This document shows positions 23,045-35,474 of a stretch of 64,000 nt of DNA, in pieces; the first letter of the stretch is position 1; every line of letters begins with the position of its first letter. Under the pieces are notes generated by a model, which made no database searches, was not told the DNA's origin, and was given only the letters and a program-made list of their open reading frames with translations. This DNA comes from Forficula auricularia (lineage: Eukaryota > Arthropoda > Insecta > Dermaptera > Forficulidae): positions 35,633,555 to 35,697,554 of the forward strand of contig JALMQS010000030.1 of assembly GCA_024734495.1 (NCBI GenBank). Direction: 5' to 3'. Both the position numbers and the translations under genes were made by a program.

Positions 23045-23722
23045 TGATTTAATCATAAGTTTCCTGTATTTGATTTGATCGCGAATTGTCAAATATTAAG
23101 TGTAAAATAATATCCGAATTTATATATTTCTAACTTGAAATAGTGAAGTTAATTTTCTCATTAATATATCAAAGAATAATTAACACATTAACGAGAATTG
23201 TTTTTGATCGCGCTTTTTAAACAAGATATATATCGCGAGACTACTGCTGGTTGAAGCTATTGGAGTCTGCTGAGTCTTAAGTCTGGACCAAGAGAGAATG
23301 AAAAAGATGTGATCCATTTGGCTATAATCCAGCATCATTTCGCGATTGGCCCGCATGACACTTTTTATATCAAACACTGATATGGATCACCAAATGAATT
23401 TGAAATCTGAGATGTTATATATTTAATCTCCCAGTCCAGAGCGCCCGTGTTAACACGTGTGTTGGGTGTTTGCCATTAATTAATTAATCATATAAAAAGT
23501 GTCATGCGGGCCAATCGCGAAATGATGCTGGATTATAGCCAAATGGATCACATCTTTTTCATTCTCTCTTGGTCCAGACTTGGGACTCAGCAGACTCCAA
23601 TAGCTTCAACCAGCAGTGGTCTCGCGATATATATCTTGTTTAAAAAGCGCAATCAAAAACAATTCTCGTTAATGTGTTAATTATTCTTTGATAAATTAAT
23701 GAGAAAATTAACTTCACTATAA
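23045..23722. mobile_element. Long palindromic MITE (copy 2), NuMA intron
   Basis: The second copy of the element at 80-552. Inverted arms of about 220 bp (left to about 23,370, right from about 23,493) share aagatgtgatccatttggct, aatcgcgaaatgatgctgga and gcccgcatgacactttttat blocks. The loop is longer here (about 23,371-23,492). It lies within the last NuMA-like intron. Confidence 0.65.
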
Positions 23723-24149
23723 TATAATGATTTAGATGGAAAAAAATATTTACCGTAAATCACCTTATCAATTTAGCAGTCTCCGTATGGACTCAAACTG
23801 GGAAGCCAATTTGTTAATCAACTGCAAACTATCTAAGACTAATATTTTCCGAAACGGCGTTCAGGTGCCATCCGATCCAACTAAAACTAAACCAATGAAT
23901 AATATAGATAAACAAAGGATTATGAGACATATGTTCATATGAACTTTTTTCCTTCTTTTGGTGTAAGGAACCCTGCCCGAAGTTTGTAAAACCCTGTATA
24001 CATTATACATATTATATAAACGAAATACAAATCTTAAAAATTTGTTAATTTAATGAAATAAATAATATACAGGAATAGTTAATTCACCTGCATTTTTAAC
24101 CAACAGTACCTATTTGCATTGAGTATTTTGAATTGTTTATAATGTGAGC

Positions 24150-24476
24150 AAATGAACCTTAGACCATGAAATATATAGACACGCCCTGGTGTCGATTTGG
24201 TGAGGCAAACATCAACTAGAGAATGTGACGTCATCTGTAGGCAGGAACACCCAGAAATAGCATGGCCACTATAGGAATTATACATTGAGATAAATTTATC
24301 GTAGTTTAGATTATTTATTTTGGATTCCAATAATCGCAAATTAATATTATATTAATATTACCAAAATATTTATGCGAACAGAACGTATGCGCCATCTGTA
24401 GGCGATGTTGGCATCACTTCACTCTGTGTGGAGAGTAGCAGAGGGCGTGTCTATATATTTCATGGTCTAAGATATG
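24150..24476. mobile_element. MITE with long TTAGACCATGAAATATATAG ends
   Basis: Inverted repeats of about 30 bp (ttagaccatgaaatatatag, then acacgccc) at 24,157-24,186 and 24,445-24,474. The internal halves are also partly inverted (catctgtaggc in both). It lies in the last NuMA-like intron, 200 bp before the final exon. Confidence 0.65.
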
Positions 24477-24672
24477 AACATTAATATTAAAATAAAATTC
24501 AAATGTTTGTCTTTATAAATCTGTCTAGATTAAAAAAAGTAATTATTTTCTTCACTTTCATCTTACATATTCTATGCAAGCTTTTCTTTTTTCTTCTCCA
24601 AAGTGAAATTTTGTTATATATCTTTTTATTATAAATATAAATAAATGATTAATATCTTAGTTAATATTTCAG

Positions 24673-24729
24673 AACATTCAGTCGACACCCAAAAGCAAGA
24701 AACAACCATTTTGGAAACAGAAGAATTGA
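24673..24729 (+). CDS. NuMA-like gene, last coding exon and stop
   Basis: After acceptor tatttcag, phase 0 reads NIQSTPKSKKQPFWKQKN and then TGA at 24,727-24,729. The short basic end suits a NuMA-type nuclear tail. A candidate polyadenylation signal, AATAAA, lies at 24,773-24,778. Together the ten exons give 966 nt (321 residues plus stop) with every junction in phase. The intron before it is about 6 kb and contains a hammerhead palindrome with a SINE inside, two TTAA MITEs and a long palindromic MITE. Confidence 0.65.
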   Translation, partial: NIQSTPKSKKQPFWKQKN

Positions 24730-25282
24730 AAATAAATGAAATTGATTGAACCTTCTTTACTTTCTTTTTGACAATAAAAAAAAAGATTTAAATTATTTAT
24801 TTGTATTATAATTAATTAATTATTAAAACTATATTAAATTGGTTATTTATATCTTTTTATATTTTATCAGATTTTTATATTTTTTGTATCAAAACTTAAA
24901 TAAAAAAAACAAGTTAAATCTAAATTTTTATATTTAGATATATTTTGATAATCCTTGATTTATTATTTATCAACGACTCTAATTCTTAAGTTTTCTTCTT
25001 GCCTTATAATTAGAGACCGGATTCCTATGCAATTGCATATTTTGTTTGCCGCCACATACGACCCAGGGATCAATTATCTATCCGAATCATGCATCTATGA
25101 TACTGTAGGTTAAATTTTATACTGCATATTTGAGCAATATTGCATAAAATTGCATATTTGGAGGATTTTTTTATAAAATATTGCCTATTTCGCGCCAAAT
25201 ACAGATTTTTTAAAAGTAAATTTTCGGAGAAAGAATGAAAAAAAATGAAGAAATATATATATATAAAGTTCCATTAAATTTG

Positions 25283-25353
25283 CCCCCATTACATCTGAGG
25301 ATGTGGAGCGCTCCTTTTCATCGTGTAAATCAATTTTAAGTGACCGTAGACCG
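25283..25353 (+). pseudogene. hAT transposase C-terminal fragment
   Basis: ITSEDVERSFSSCKSILSDR resembles the hAT C-terminal dimerisation motif (S-x-x-V-E-R-S-F-S-x-x-K-x-I-L-x-x-R-R). No other part of the transposase is recognisable, and the frame runs into an inserted MITE. Confidence 0.75.
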
Positions 25354-25512
25354 AGGGGTGAACCGCGATTGGACTTAGGTGTGCACGTTTATGTGGAATT
25401 ATTTTGGAATTCATTAGATAATGCCCCTTCATCTATTGTCTTCTACTTGGAAATGAAAGTGGAAAGTGGAAGTAGAGTAGAGTGTACACGATATTAGGTC
25501 GTGGTTCAACCC
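25354..25512. mobile_element. Small MITE, GGGGTGAACCGCG ends (copy 1)
   Basis: Ends aggggtgaaccgcgattgg and aggtcgtggttcaaccccc are inverted. The inside contains catctattgtcttctacttg. Nested in the hAT element. Copies are at 41,498, 49,002 and 58,723. Confidence 0.65.
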
Positions 25513-26661
25513 CCCCCCCCCTTTTTTTTTTTAATGATATTGATTAGATAAGGAGATACACCAGAAGGTGCATCCCCTAAAGGCCTGTATGGGATGGCCC
25601 CTCCATCGTGAAAATAACAGAGTAGAAGGAAAGAAGCCGGGATCACGGGCCAAATCTCAGGAACTTAGATACAATTCAATATCCAATTCTTTAGTTCATA
25701 TCAAGTTTTTAGGGGCTTCGAGGTAGTGGTAAATTCTCCGATCGATAAATTAGGGTTTTAAATTTATCTCCCTCTCCGTAGACATAATAATCTGAATATA
25801 ATTTAGAACAATACTTGTAATATAAATTATTCACAATTATAATCAAATTTTAATTATTTTTGAGATCCTTTGTTAATTATTTATTATTATTATTATTTTT
25901 TAATGGTCTTCGGTAATTATAGCTCATTTTGGCTAGTGAGTGTTCGTGTGTGTGTGTGTGTGTGAAAGTGTGTGTAAATTAGTGTATATCCGGACAAATA
26001 TTTGCATTATTTTATTAGTTTATTATTTTTTATTCAAGAGCACCTATTATTACTTTGAGTTTAAAGATTTTTTAATATATTAAATATGAGAATTTTGTGA
26101 AATTTTTTATGAAATAAACGTACATTATTTACACTTGGTGTCTACAGCTTACTTTATCATTTTATTTTTCAAAGCACTACTTCAAATATATAGTCTTTTT
26201 GTCTTCAATTTTTATTTTTTAGTGCATAAAAAAACTTATTTTGCCACTTTTTACTGCATATATTTGCATATTTCAACGTATTCTGCATATTACTTGCATA
26301 TTTCGCCCTTTTTAACTGCATATTTTGGCAGTTTTTACTGCATAAAAATCCGGTCTCTACTTATAATATAGTCTTCATGGTTCTCTCATTTCTCCCACGG
26401 TCCTATCTATATTAATGATTTTTTAGTTTGCTCTTCAATCCATTCCATTGATATCCAGATGCTTATAGTACCTTTTATAACACCCAATCCTTACAAAACA
26501 ATCACGAAAAAATTGCTTCTTCGAATAATTTAGAAATAAGCAGAAATAAAAACTGAGGGTAGGTATCAAATGTTGATAATGTAGTTAATAAAGTTTTAAA
26601 AGTTAATAAAAATTATTTGCATAAGCTATTGTCCTTATTTCCCTACAACAACTTTATTAAC

Positions 26662-27364
26662 TCAAGGTAGTTGTTTCGCGACAAAACTAGCAAAAGGTTA
26701 ATACTAGGGTATATAGAACAGACAATAAGGATTCATAATTCATAAGCCCAAAACTCTTTGCTGTTTATGTACCACTACTAGCCAATCCCGTGCTCGTTTG
26801 ACAAATCTGGCAACACTGTCCGAGCTTGAATATTTTTATCATAGAAATGACAGATAAAATACATTATAAAGGTCGATTTATTAAACAAAAAGTTCTTAAT
26901 AAACGATTAAAAGCTGTTGCGACAATGGCTGAAGCGAAAAACGTCAAAAAGTACTAAAGTTAATCCACTTTTTAGGTTAAATATATACTTTGTTGCCAGC
27001 TTGTTTTTAGTGTAAATTTTTCATTATTTATTCATTATTCATCTCAGAAACTGTGTTGTAACTATGAATTAAAATTTTCTTAAAAAATGTATTAGTTATT
27101 GTTTAATGTTGGTTTAGTTTTTTATAACAATGGTAAGAAGAGTTTCTTAATTATAATTTAAATATGTATGTAAACTTTCCGATATCCCGTATAGTGCAAT
27201 GTATAAGAGTCTGAAAAACTCTATCTTTGGAATTAAATATCTCCGGAACTATATTGCTCATAAATCTCGTTTTGCCACCAATCGATGCAGAAGTAATTAA
27301 ATAATAATGTCTAAATTTCAAAAAAATCCTAAGAAAACCCATATGGTGAAAACAACTACCTTAA
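26662..27364 (+). mobile_element. TTAA-flanked MITE, family 1 (copy B)
   Basis: From AAGGTAGTTGTTTCGCGAC to AAACAACTACCTTAA. An uninterrupted copy that shows what copy A looked like before its Helitron-like insert. Confidence 0.7.
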
Positions 27365-27690
27365 TGTCAGAAAGACACGATGTTGTCGAATATCGAGGCG
27401 CAACTGACATTTCCTTTGATTCGAACTGTTTGGAATTTTGTGACAAAATATAAAGTTGTGTGTCACTCTGGGCTCCAGCATCTCTTGGAACTTGTGTAGC
27501 AGAAGCTTTTGCAACTAAAGCTTAGGTTTCTTTTCAGGACCAGACGCCTTTTCAACCCCATTCAACATCTTACCCTATACCCGCTCAAATTCACCTGTTT
27601 TGAATATGGCTCGTAGCCTCCAATAATTCTTTTGCCAATGACGGTGTGAGATACTTCCAAAGAACCCTTTTTTAGGTGATTAATAATTAA

Positions 27691-27820
27691 AGGAGACAAT
27701 GAAAGAGTGTATGACTTGTAATAGACTTATGAAGAGGGCAAAGTCCTCGAAACTATAGTCTTTTTATAAATAAATAAAAAAATTATTTTTCCAGCAAAAT
27801 ACACTCTTTTATTGTCTCCT
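27691..27820 (+). mobile_element. Hammerhead element, ACTATAGT type (short)
   Basis: Ends ggagacaatgaaagagtgta and tacactcttttattgtctcc are inverted. It carries a hammerhead-like core at 27,726-27,760 (CTTATGA with G changed to T, stem II GAGG/CCTC, GAAACTATAGTC). Related to the element at 61,420. Confidence 0.65.
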
Positions 27821-28269
27821 TTAAGGTAGTTCTTTCACAAATGCAAAAATTCAAGAAGTCCTCAAAACTTGGAATATAAGTCATTAAAAGCATAATGAAA
27901 ACACTGTTAAAGACTATTTACCACACCAAACTAATTGCAATTAAAAATTTAATTTTTTACATATGGCACATTGGGAAAGGGTAGGAAAATGATCATTATT
28001 TTATTTTTTCATTGAAGGACTTTTACCATCTTGATGACATATTGTCTTAGTTTTGATAAAAAATAAAAAACAAACATTTGGGCAATTATTTTTAGTGGAG
28101 GTGATATAATATCAACTGACTTGGAAACGATTCATTCATAAAGAGAATATAGTAGTGTCAAAAGTACAGTCACGTTAAAAAACATAACCTAAAATTTAGC
28201 ACCGTTCATATTTATAGAGTGGTTACGAGGCTAAAACTTTTTGTATGGATTGTCGCGAAAGAACCTTAA
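27821..28269 (-). mobile_element. TTAA-flanked MITE, family 2 (copy D)
   Basis: About 450 bp with a few internal deletions. Its left TTAA directly abuts the end (attgtctcc) of the hammerhead element at 27,691, so it probably inserted at that element's edge. Confidence 0.68.
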
Positions 28270-28925
28270 GAACCGTACTTTAAATCCACCAGACCGCTAC
28301 TGCAAACATTTCATCTTCAACTGCAACTTGAATACTCTCTGGCATTCTCAGTACGAGAAGCACAAATAAATAGATATATTTTTAAAGGGACTATGAGAAA
28401 TATAATATAAATAAAAAAAATTACATTTGAGATAAATAATATTTATTAATATTATTAATAGAATATAAATTAGCATATTTTAAAAGGCAACTCTTCATAT
28501 TTAACTAGTTTTGAATGAATTCATCATTCCAGAATTAAAAAAAAGCTGCTTTGAAAAAAATATCTAAATCTAAACTAATTAAGATATGAATCACAGTTTC
28601 GAAATCTTAAATGCCTATAATATCATCTTTTATAATTAATTCCGAATAACATTTTAAATAAAATAATGTTCATATTTGATCATGGATTTATTTATTTATC
28701 TTTTTTTTTGTCTCGACTTTCTGAATCAAGAACTGCTTTACTAAAATAAACTATATTTATATTTTTTTATTTTTAAGTTAAAATATTATATACCTATATT
28801 TAAAGTACCAAAAAATTTTTGTTTAAAATTAATATTTTATTGAAATAGATTATAAAGAAAAAATTGTTTCAGAGACAAAAGGAGTCGCAAAAATGAATAA
28901 AGAAAGAATGAAAAATATTAATTTT

Positions 28926-29105
28926 ACGAACTTTAATTTAGGTCATTTATCAAAGTTTTAATAGATATGTCTATATTGCATGTAGGAGGAGGGTCTTGTC
29001 CCTCGGGAGTCGAACCCAAGCACTAGTACGCTTTCCGGGCAACTAGCCAGACCCTTTAGACCATCACCTCCAAACATGCAATATATAACGAAAGCCAAGT
29101 ATTAT
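28926..29105 (-). repeat. tRNA-derived SINE (family C, copy 1)
   Basis: On the - strand: ggaggtgatggtctaaaggg (box A-like), gggttcgactcc (box B), and a tail containing tgcatgtaggagg and tatctattaaaa. A partial second copy follows at 29,276. Confidence 0.55.
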
Positions 29106-29275
29106 CACTCCATTCAAACAGATTGGAAAAGTAAAAATTACTGCTTAACTGAAATAAAGATTCAGCATCGGACCAATGCAGAGGCAAATTTTTGTAATGC
29201 AAAGAGTATCTATTTGAGAAAGAAAGATTGAATTTTTTCTCAAAATCAACTTGTGATATATAATCAATTAATTTT

Positions 29276-29378
29276 ACGAACATGAATTTAGATCATTTAT
29301 CAAAGATTTTAATAGATATGTTTATATTGCATGTAGGAGGGTCTTGCCCCCTTGGGAGTCGAACCCAAGCACCAGTAG
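29276..29378 (-). repeat. tRNA-derived SINE (family C, copy 2, partial)
   Basis: Matches the tail and box B of copy 1 (gggttcgactcccaaggg on the - strand). The head is missing, next to the mariner-like element. Confidence 0.5.
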
Positions 29379-29402
29379 AATATTAAATTCCATCTTCATA
29401 TA

Positions 29403-29990
29403 GGGTGACCACGAGAAACATTTACGTTTTAGAAATAAAAAAACAATATTAATTTTTCAAGATACTATTTATTTAACTTAAGTTACATAGTTGTGGTTAT
29501 ACGCCATTTACTTTAACGTAGAGAAAATGATGTCAGGAAGGTGACGTCCCTCTTCCTGAGGCAATTTTCTATTCTGTCCAGGAAGCTCCTCCTCACTCGT
29601 TCCAGTGTATCCTCAGTGATCAACGCCACCTCAGTACGTATCGCCGCTTTCAAGTCATCTAAAGTACGGGGTTTATGTCGATAAACTTGCTCTTTCAAAT
29701 GTCCCCACAAATAAAAATCACACATGTTAAGGTCCGGAGATCGAGGAGGCCAGTGCACATCTCCAAATCTTGAAATCAGGTGACCTGTCAGGACCTGTGG
29801 AGGAGCTTTCTGGACAGAATAGAAAATTGCCTCAGGGAAGAAGGACGTCACCTTCCTGACATCATTTTCTCTACGTAAAGTAAATGGCGTATAACCACAA
29901 CTATGTAACTTAAGTTAAATAAACAGTATCTTGAAAAATTAATATTGTTTTTTTATTTCTAAAACGTAAATGCTTCTCGTGGTCACCCTG
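29403..29990 (-). mobile_element. Mariner-like deletion derivative with ~185-bp inverted ends
   Basis: Ends AGGGTGACCACGAGAA and complement, with TA at both sides. The inverted arms are unusually long (29,403-29,587 and 29,806-29,990) and include the end of the transposase reading frame. The centre encodes the transposase C-terminal part (- strand 29,513-29,851). Confidence 0.75.
29513..29851 (-). pseudogene. Tc1/mariner-type transposase, C-terminal part
   Basis: The frame includes GDVHWPPRSPDLNMCDFYLW, then GHLKEQVY and TLDDLKAAI. W-P-x-x-S-P-D-L-x-x-x-D-F-x-L-W-G holds the middle/late DDE catalytic region of IS630/Tc1/mariner transposases (family knowledge). The N-terminal helix-turn-helix and first catalytic Asp are absent, so it is a deletion derivative. 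Part of the 3' coding end is duplicated in the inverted arms. Confidence 0.85.
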
Positions 29991-30009
29991 TATAAAGGTT
30001 GGTTTGAAA

Positions 30010-30175
30010 TCTGGAATCGATAGCTCCATGGTTAAGAGGTTTATTCTTAAAGAGCATTGCGCTGATCATCCAAAGGTCCCGGCTTCAAATCCCGACCGAC
30101 CCTTTTATCTATAATACAATTTTTTCTTTATTCTCCAATTTAATTTCATTTCATTTATAAATTGTCTTTAGACGA
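30010..30175 (+). repeat. tRNA-derived SINE (family D, copy 1)
   Basis: Head gctccatggttaagaggttt (box A-like) and cggcttcaaatcc (box B-like), tail gacccttttatctataatac. Related tails are at 41,066, 43,045, 62,640 and 63,770. Confidence 0.55.
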
Positions 30176-30333
30176 AGCCTTGTTATGATTGATTACTCCT
30201 CAAGGCTTGATGATAATATCATTTTCGAACTTTGGGTAACATGATTAATTGTGAGGTATTTAAATATAGTATATTTTATTTTTTTGTTTATTTTAAGAAA
30301 ATTGATTTTAGCAGTTCTTTATAAAAAAACGAA

Positions 30334-31055
30334 TTAAGGTAGTTGTTTCGCGACAATACTAGCAAAAAGTTAATGCTAGCGTATATAGAACAGACAATAA
30401 GGATTCATAATTCATAAGCCCAAAACTTTTTGCTGTTTATGTACCGATTCTAGCCAATCCCGTGGTCGTTTGACAAATCTGGCACCATTGTAAGAGATTG
30501 AATATTTTTTATATTAAAATGACAGATAAAATGCATTTCTAAAAAGTTAAACAAATTTCTATAAAAATCGTTTTGTTATTTTTTAACAAATCTAACTCAA
30601 CGCCTACGAGACACTTTAGGAAAATTACACTTGAAAATCATCGTAGCAGCATGCGTCTGGTTCACATAATAAATGCGGTGTTGCCAAATTGTTTTTAAAA
30701 GTGTATACATTTTTCATTATTTATTCATAATTATCTCAGAAACTGTGTTGTAACTATGAATCAAAATTGTCTTAAAATATGTATTGGTTATTGTTTAATG
30801 TTGGTTTAGTTTTTTATAAAAATGGTAAGAAGGGTTTCTTAATTATAATTAAATATGTATTTAAATTTTCCGATATCCCGTATAGTGCAATGTATAAGAG
30901 TCTGAAAAACTCTATTTTGAAATTTAATATCTCTGGAACTATATTGTTCATAAATTTCGTTTTGCCCCCAATCGATGCAGAAGTATTTAAATAATAATCT
31001 GTATAAATTTCAAAAAAATCCTAAGAAAACCCATTTGGCGGAACAACTACCTTAA
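30334..31055 (+). mobile_element. TTAA-flanked MITE, family 1 (copy C)
   Basis: From TTAAGGTAGTTGTTTCGCG to CGGAACAACTACCTTAA. The best-preserved copy at both ends. The open frame 30,779-30,994 recurs in the other copies. Confidence 0.75.
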
Positions 31056-31099
31056 ATTCCAAATATACTTTGAATTAAACTAATTACAATAATAACTGT

Positions 31100-31640
31100 T
31101 TATTAATATTTTTTTTAAAACTATTGATTAAAAATGTTTGATAAAATTTATTAACAAAATATAGAAATAAAAAATATAATTGTTAAAAAAAGAATGAAAA
31201 ATTTGATTTAATACATAAAAATAAAAATCTATTATATAAATAAAGGAAAAGGTATAAAATGTTAAATTATTTTATAATAATAAAAAATATGAATATTAGA
31301 TCGTTGTAGGAAGAAAGTAGCATTTAAAGCCTTAATAAAAAATTAAATCAAAAGAGAAGTCATCTTTTCAAAAACATAAATGAAAATATTTTTATATATA
31401 AAAAGAAATTCTGAATATAGGCATTAAGATATCATGAATAGAACTTTTGTATAGAGTTAATAATAACCGGGTTTTAATATTTGTTTGCACTTCAGGACCC
31501 ATTCCAAAAATAACTAATTTAAAATAAATTTAAATAATATAAATAAACAATTTAAGTATCTATCATAATAATAATTTGTTACGATATTTATTTTAATTTT
31601 ACCATTAAATAATTTCTAGCAAGGAGATAAGGAGGAACAT
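31100..31640. other. AT-rich intergenic DNA, nothing recognised
   Basis: Very AT-rich, with no exon-like segment, repeat edge or open frame of note. Confidence 0.5.
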
Positions 31641-31654
31641 CTAAGCTTGAAAAG

Positions 31655-32450
31655 CAGGAGTAGGGGTGTCTCCAGTTAGGACAGGGATTTCCCCTCCAGT
31701 CGCCATATTACTCACAGCAGAAGCTCTATTCCCATTTGAACACATGTTAATAGTACCCATTTTTAAGAGTTTTTTTATTATTAAGAGTGATATAAAACAG
31801 ATTTTATTTACTTTATATATTATTTATTTTTTATTTAAATTCTTTATATTTAGGATTTAGGATATTTTATATTTTCCTTAAAAACAATAAATTAGTTTCA
31901 AGTTTTTTTGACTGTCAAATTAGGTTAATAGACCCATTTATCTTCTATTGTATTTTTCGAGTTCCAAATATTAATTCAGCAAAATTTTTACTAAATATAA
32001 AGGATTCAGGAACAAAGTGAACAATTTTAAATAAATATTTAATAATGCCATATGTAGCATACGGATGCACTAATCGATCCAATCACAAAAGCAAAAGACA
32101 ACAAACTGAAGCAGAATCAGGAAAAAATAAAATAAAATAATCATCTTTTATGTTTTTCCTTATTCTTTAAAATAAAAAAATTATATTAAGTGTCCGCAAG
32201 AAAAATAATAAGTACAAGCGCGCTCGTTGTTTTATCTAATTTTTACTGAAAGTAGTTATTTAATTCATGGCAAATTTAAGAAATAACATTTTTTGAATAT
32301 TTATTTATATGTTTGTTCTATTTAAAAACCTTTTTATTTAAAGATATATAGATTAAATAATAAAAATATTAGCATTGCTCTTATGGGTATTCCTATTTCT
32401 TGCTGTGACCAACATGGCGGCTGGTGACGTCAGCAGGAGACACTTTCTCG
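31655..32450. repeat. Element with inverted ends including gccgccatgttggtcacagc
   Basis: The segment at 31,655-31,770 (tgtctcc..ccagtcgccatattactcacagc) is repeated in reverse at about 32,380-32,450 (gctgtgaccaacatggcggctgg..gagaca). This suggests an old element of about 0.8 kb. A short THAP-like reading frame lies between. Confidence 0.45.
32043..32138 (+). pseudogene. Possible THAP-domain start fragment
   Basis: Reads MPYVAYGCTNRSNHKSK and then a short tail to TAA. GCTNRS after MP resembles the start of the THAP zinc finger (M-P-x-x-C-x-x-x-G-C-x-N-R), but the first Cys is missing and the rest of the domain is absent. It may be a P-element/THAP remnant. Weak. Confidence 0.25.
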
Positions 32451-33091
32451 AGCTAGTGTTCCTTCCCTACCTCCCTGATTTCTAGTGATGATTTGGAAGA
32501 TTTTTATAAGTAGAGGACGTTTAAGCCCCTATTTTCAAGAGATAGTCTTTCAATTAAAATCAAGTCAGCTCATTTCCGCATCGATCTGGCTCACTGAGTA
32601 GACGCCACCCCGTAATTCCTGGATATGAAAATGTGTTAGCTTGATTACTTTTTTCGCTATATCACCATAAACTTCCAAATCAATCAACCAGATCACCAAA
32701 TCTTTAATATAAAATTGCATTGATCTCAAATAAAAAATTATTTATAAATAAAAAAATAATATCAAGTGAATAATGAATTAGTTTAATAATAAGAATGGTC
32801 TTTTTACATGATTTGTGATAAATTCGATTTTAAGTATTGTTTCTGAAGAATGAATGTTTTATTAAAGAAAATAATATAATTTTCATCTTTAATACTTTTG
32901 GCATTTAACGATTTACGGTCACATTTTCTGCATTTTTCTAAATGGCAGAAATCTTTTGGATTCGAACAAGAACTCAAAAATAAATATTTAAAGGATTAGA
33001 AACAAATGTTACATATTAAAAAAATGAGGTATATTTATACAATGAAAATTATATTTTCTCAAATTATAAAATTATTAATCAAAACGTTATA

Positions 33092-33437
33092 TACAGTAGA
33101 GCCCCGATATTTCGAGTCTGAGGAATTCGAGGTTCCGTGTAATTCGACCCGGTTTCAAGTTGCGCCCAAGTCGCAACAAGGCTCTCTTAAAACAAAAACA
33201 ACAAAAAAAAAACTACAATTTCTTTAAAATTTAAATTTGCTTTTCTTTTCAACTTGGTAATGTTAGCACATATCTATGACAAGTATGCAATGCAATGATT
33301 AGACTTTTATTGTATCCATTAAACTTATATTTACACATTACACATGATTTTGTTTTTATTTTCGCGTAATCCGTTTTTTTTTTATATTCAAGGTACCTCA
33401 GCCCTAATTAGCTCGAATTAAGGAGGCTCTAGTGTTT
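33092..33437. mobile_element. pogo/Tigger-like MITE
   Basis: Ends CAGTAGAGCCCCGATATTTCGAG and complement of CTCGAATTAAGGAGGCTCTAGTG, flanked by TA on the left. This fits the cAGTAGAGCCTCGATTA-type ends of pogo/Tigger elements. The open frame 33,006-33,227 overlaps it by chance. Confidence 0.6.
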
Positions 33438-33676
33438 TTCTAACAGAGAAATCCAAGAATCTTTTAGTATTAACAATAATTTAATTAATAATAAATTTCA
33501 GCTAGTAAAAAAAAATATTTAAAGAATATCGAATCTATTTCAGCGATTATAATTTTAAAAATTTACAATTACTTTCTATAAACGAAGAATATAATAATAA
33601 TATAAACTTTTAAAGGAATCGTAGGGAGTTGGACTTGAGTTTAAATTAAATACAAAGTTTTTATTTAAATAGGCCA

Positions 33677-33708
33677 AACGTTTCGTTGCTGGTTCGCAAC
33701 CTCTTCAG
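33677..33708 (-). ncRNA. Hammerhead ribozyme core (KRR1 element, left arm)
   Basis: On the - strand: CTGAAGA, a stem II of GTTGC/GCAAC around GAACCA, then GAAACGTT. The flanks supply stem I: GCCA just 5' of the core pairs with TGGC just 3' of the predicted cleavage site. This is one of the best-preserved copies. Confidence 0.75.
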
Positions 33709-33901
33709 TGGCTCATTTATTAAACTTATTTGTCTGGGATTTTGACTAAGAGAAAACCATTTTTAAACAGTATCCTTACAAATCACTCGATTTTATCAAA
33801 TAAGAAGAGTTCTGTGATTGTGAAAATAACAAATTAGCACGTGCTAAAAATTACTTGATTTTAAACATATATAATTCAACTAAAAACAAAAGAAAATAAA
33901 T

Positions 33902-35194
<1,293 letters not shown>

Positions 35195-35474
35195 TAATCA
35201 TGGACTGGAATAATGAAATAATAATATAAACGTTATATGATTTATCGAAATCATGTTACAATCTGTTAAGTCGATCATGAGGGCGATAATGTATAGATAA
35301 TTCCAAATGGAAGAGTATTCTATAGTAAATAAATTATAAATTAATTTTTGGTAAAATTAAAATAAAAAATAAATAATAAAAAATATAATATTTTTCCAAT
35401 GAAAAGAAATAAGAGATAGAATTGCTAAGATGATAGCAAAACAATTTGAAATTCATCGCTACTTAGTTAATTCA

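Larger units (their letters stand above)
25011..26359 (+). mobile_element. hAT element, mostly decayed
   Basis: Ends TAGAGACCGGATT and AATCCGGTCTCTA are inverted. A perfect 8-bp target duplication (cttataat) lies at 25,003-25,010 and 26,360-26,367. A remnant of the transposase C-terminal dimerisation region is at about 25,283-25,353 (TSEDVERSFSSCKSILSDRR). A MITE is inserted right after it. Both edges carry many tgcatat motifs. It sits downstream of the NuMA-like gene. Confidence 0.85.
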
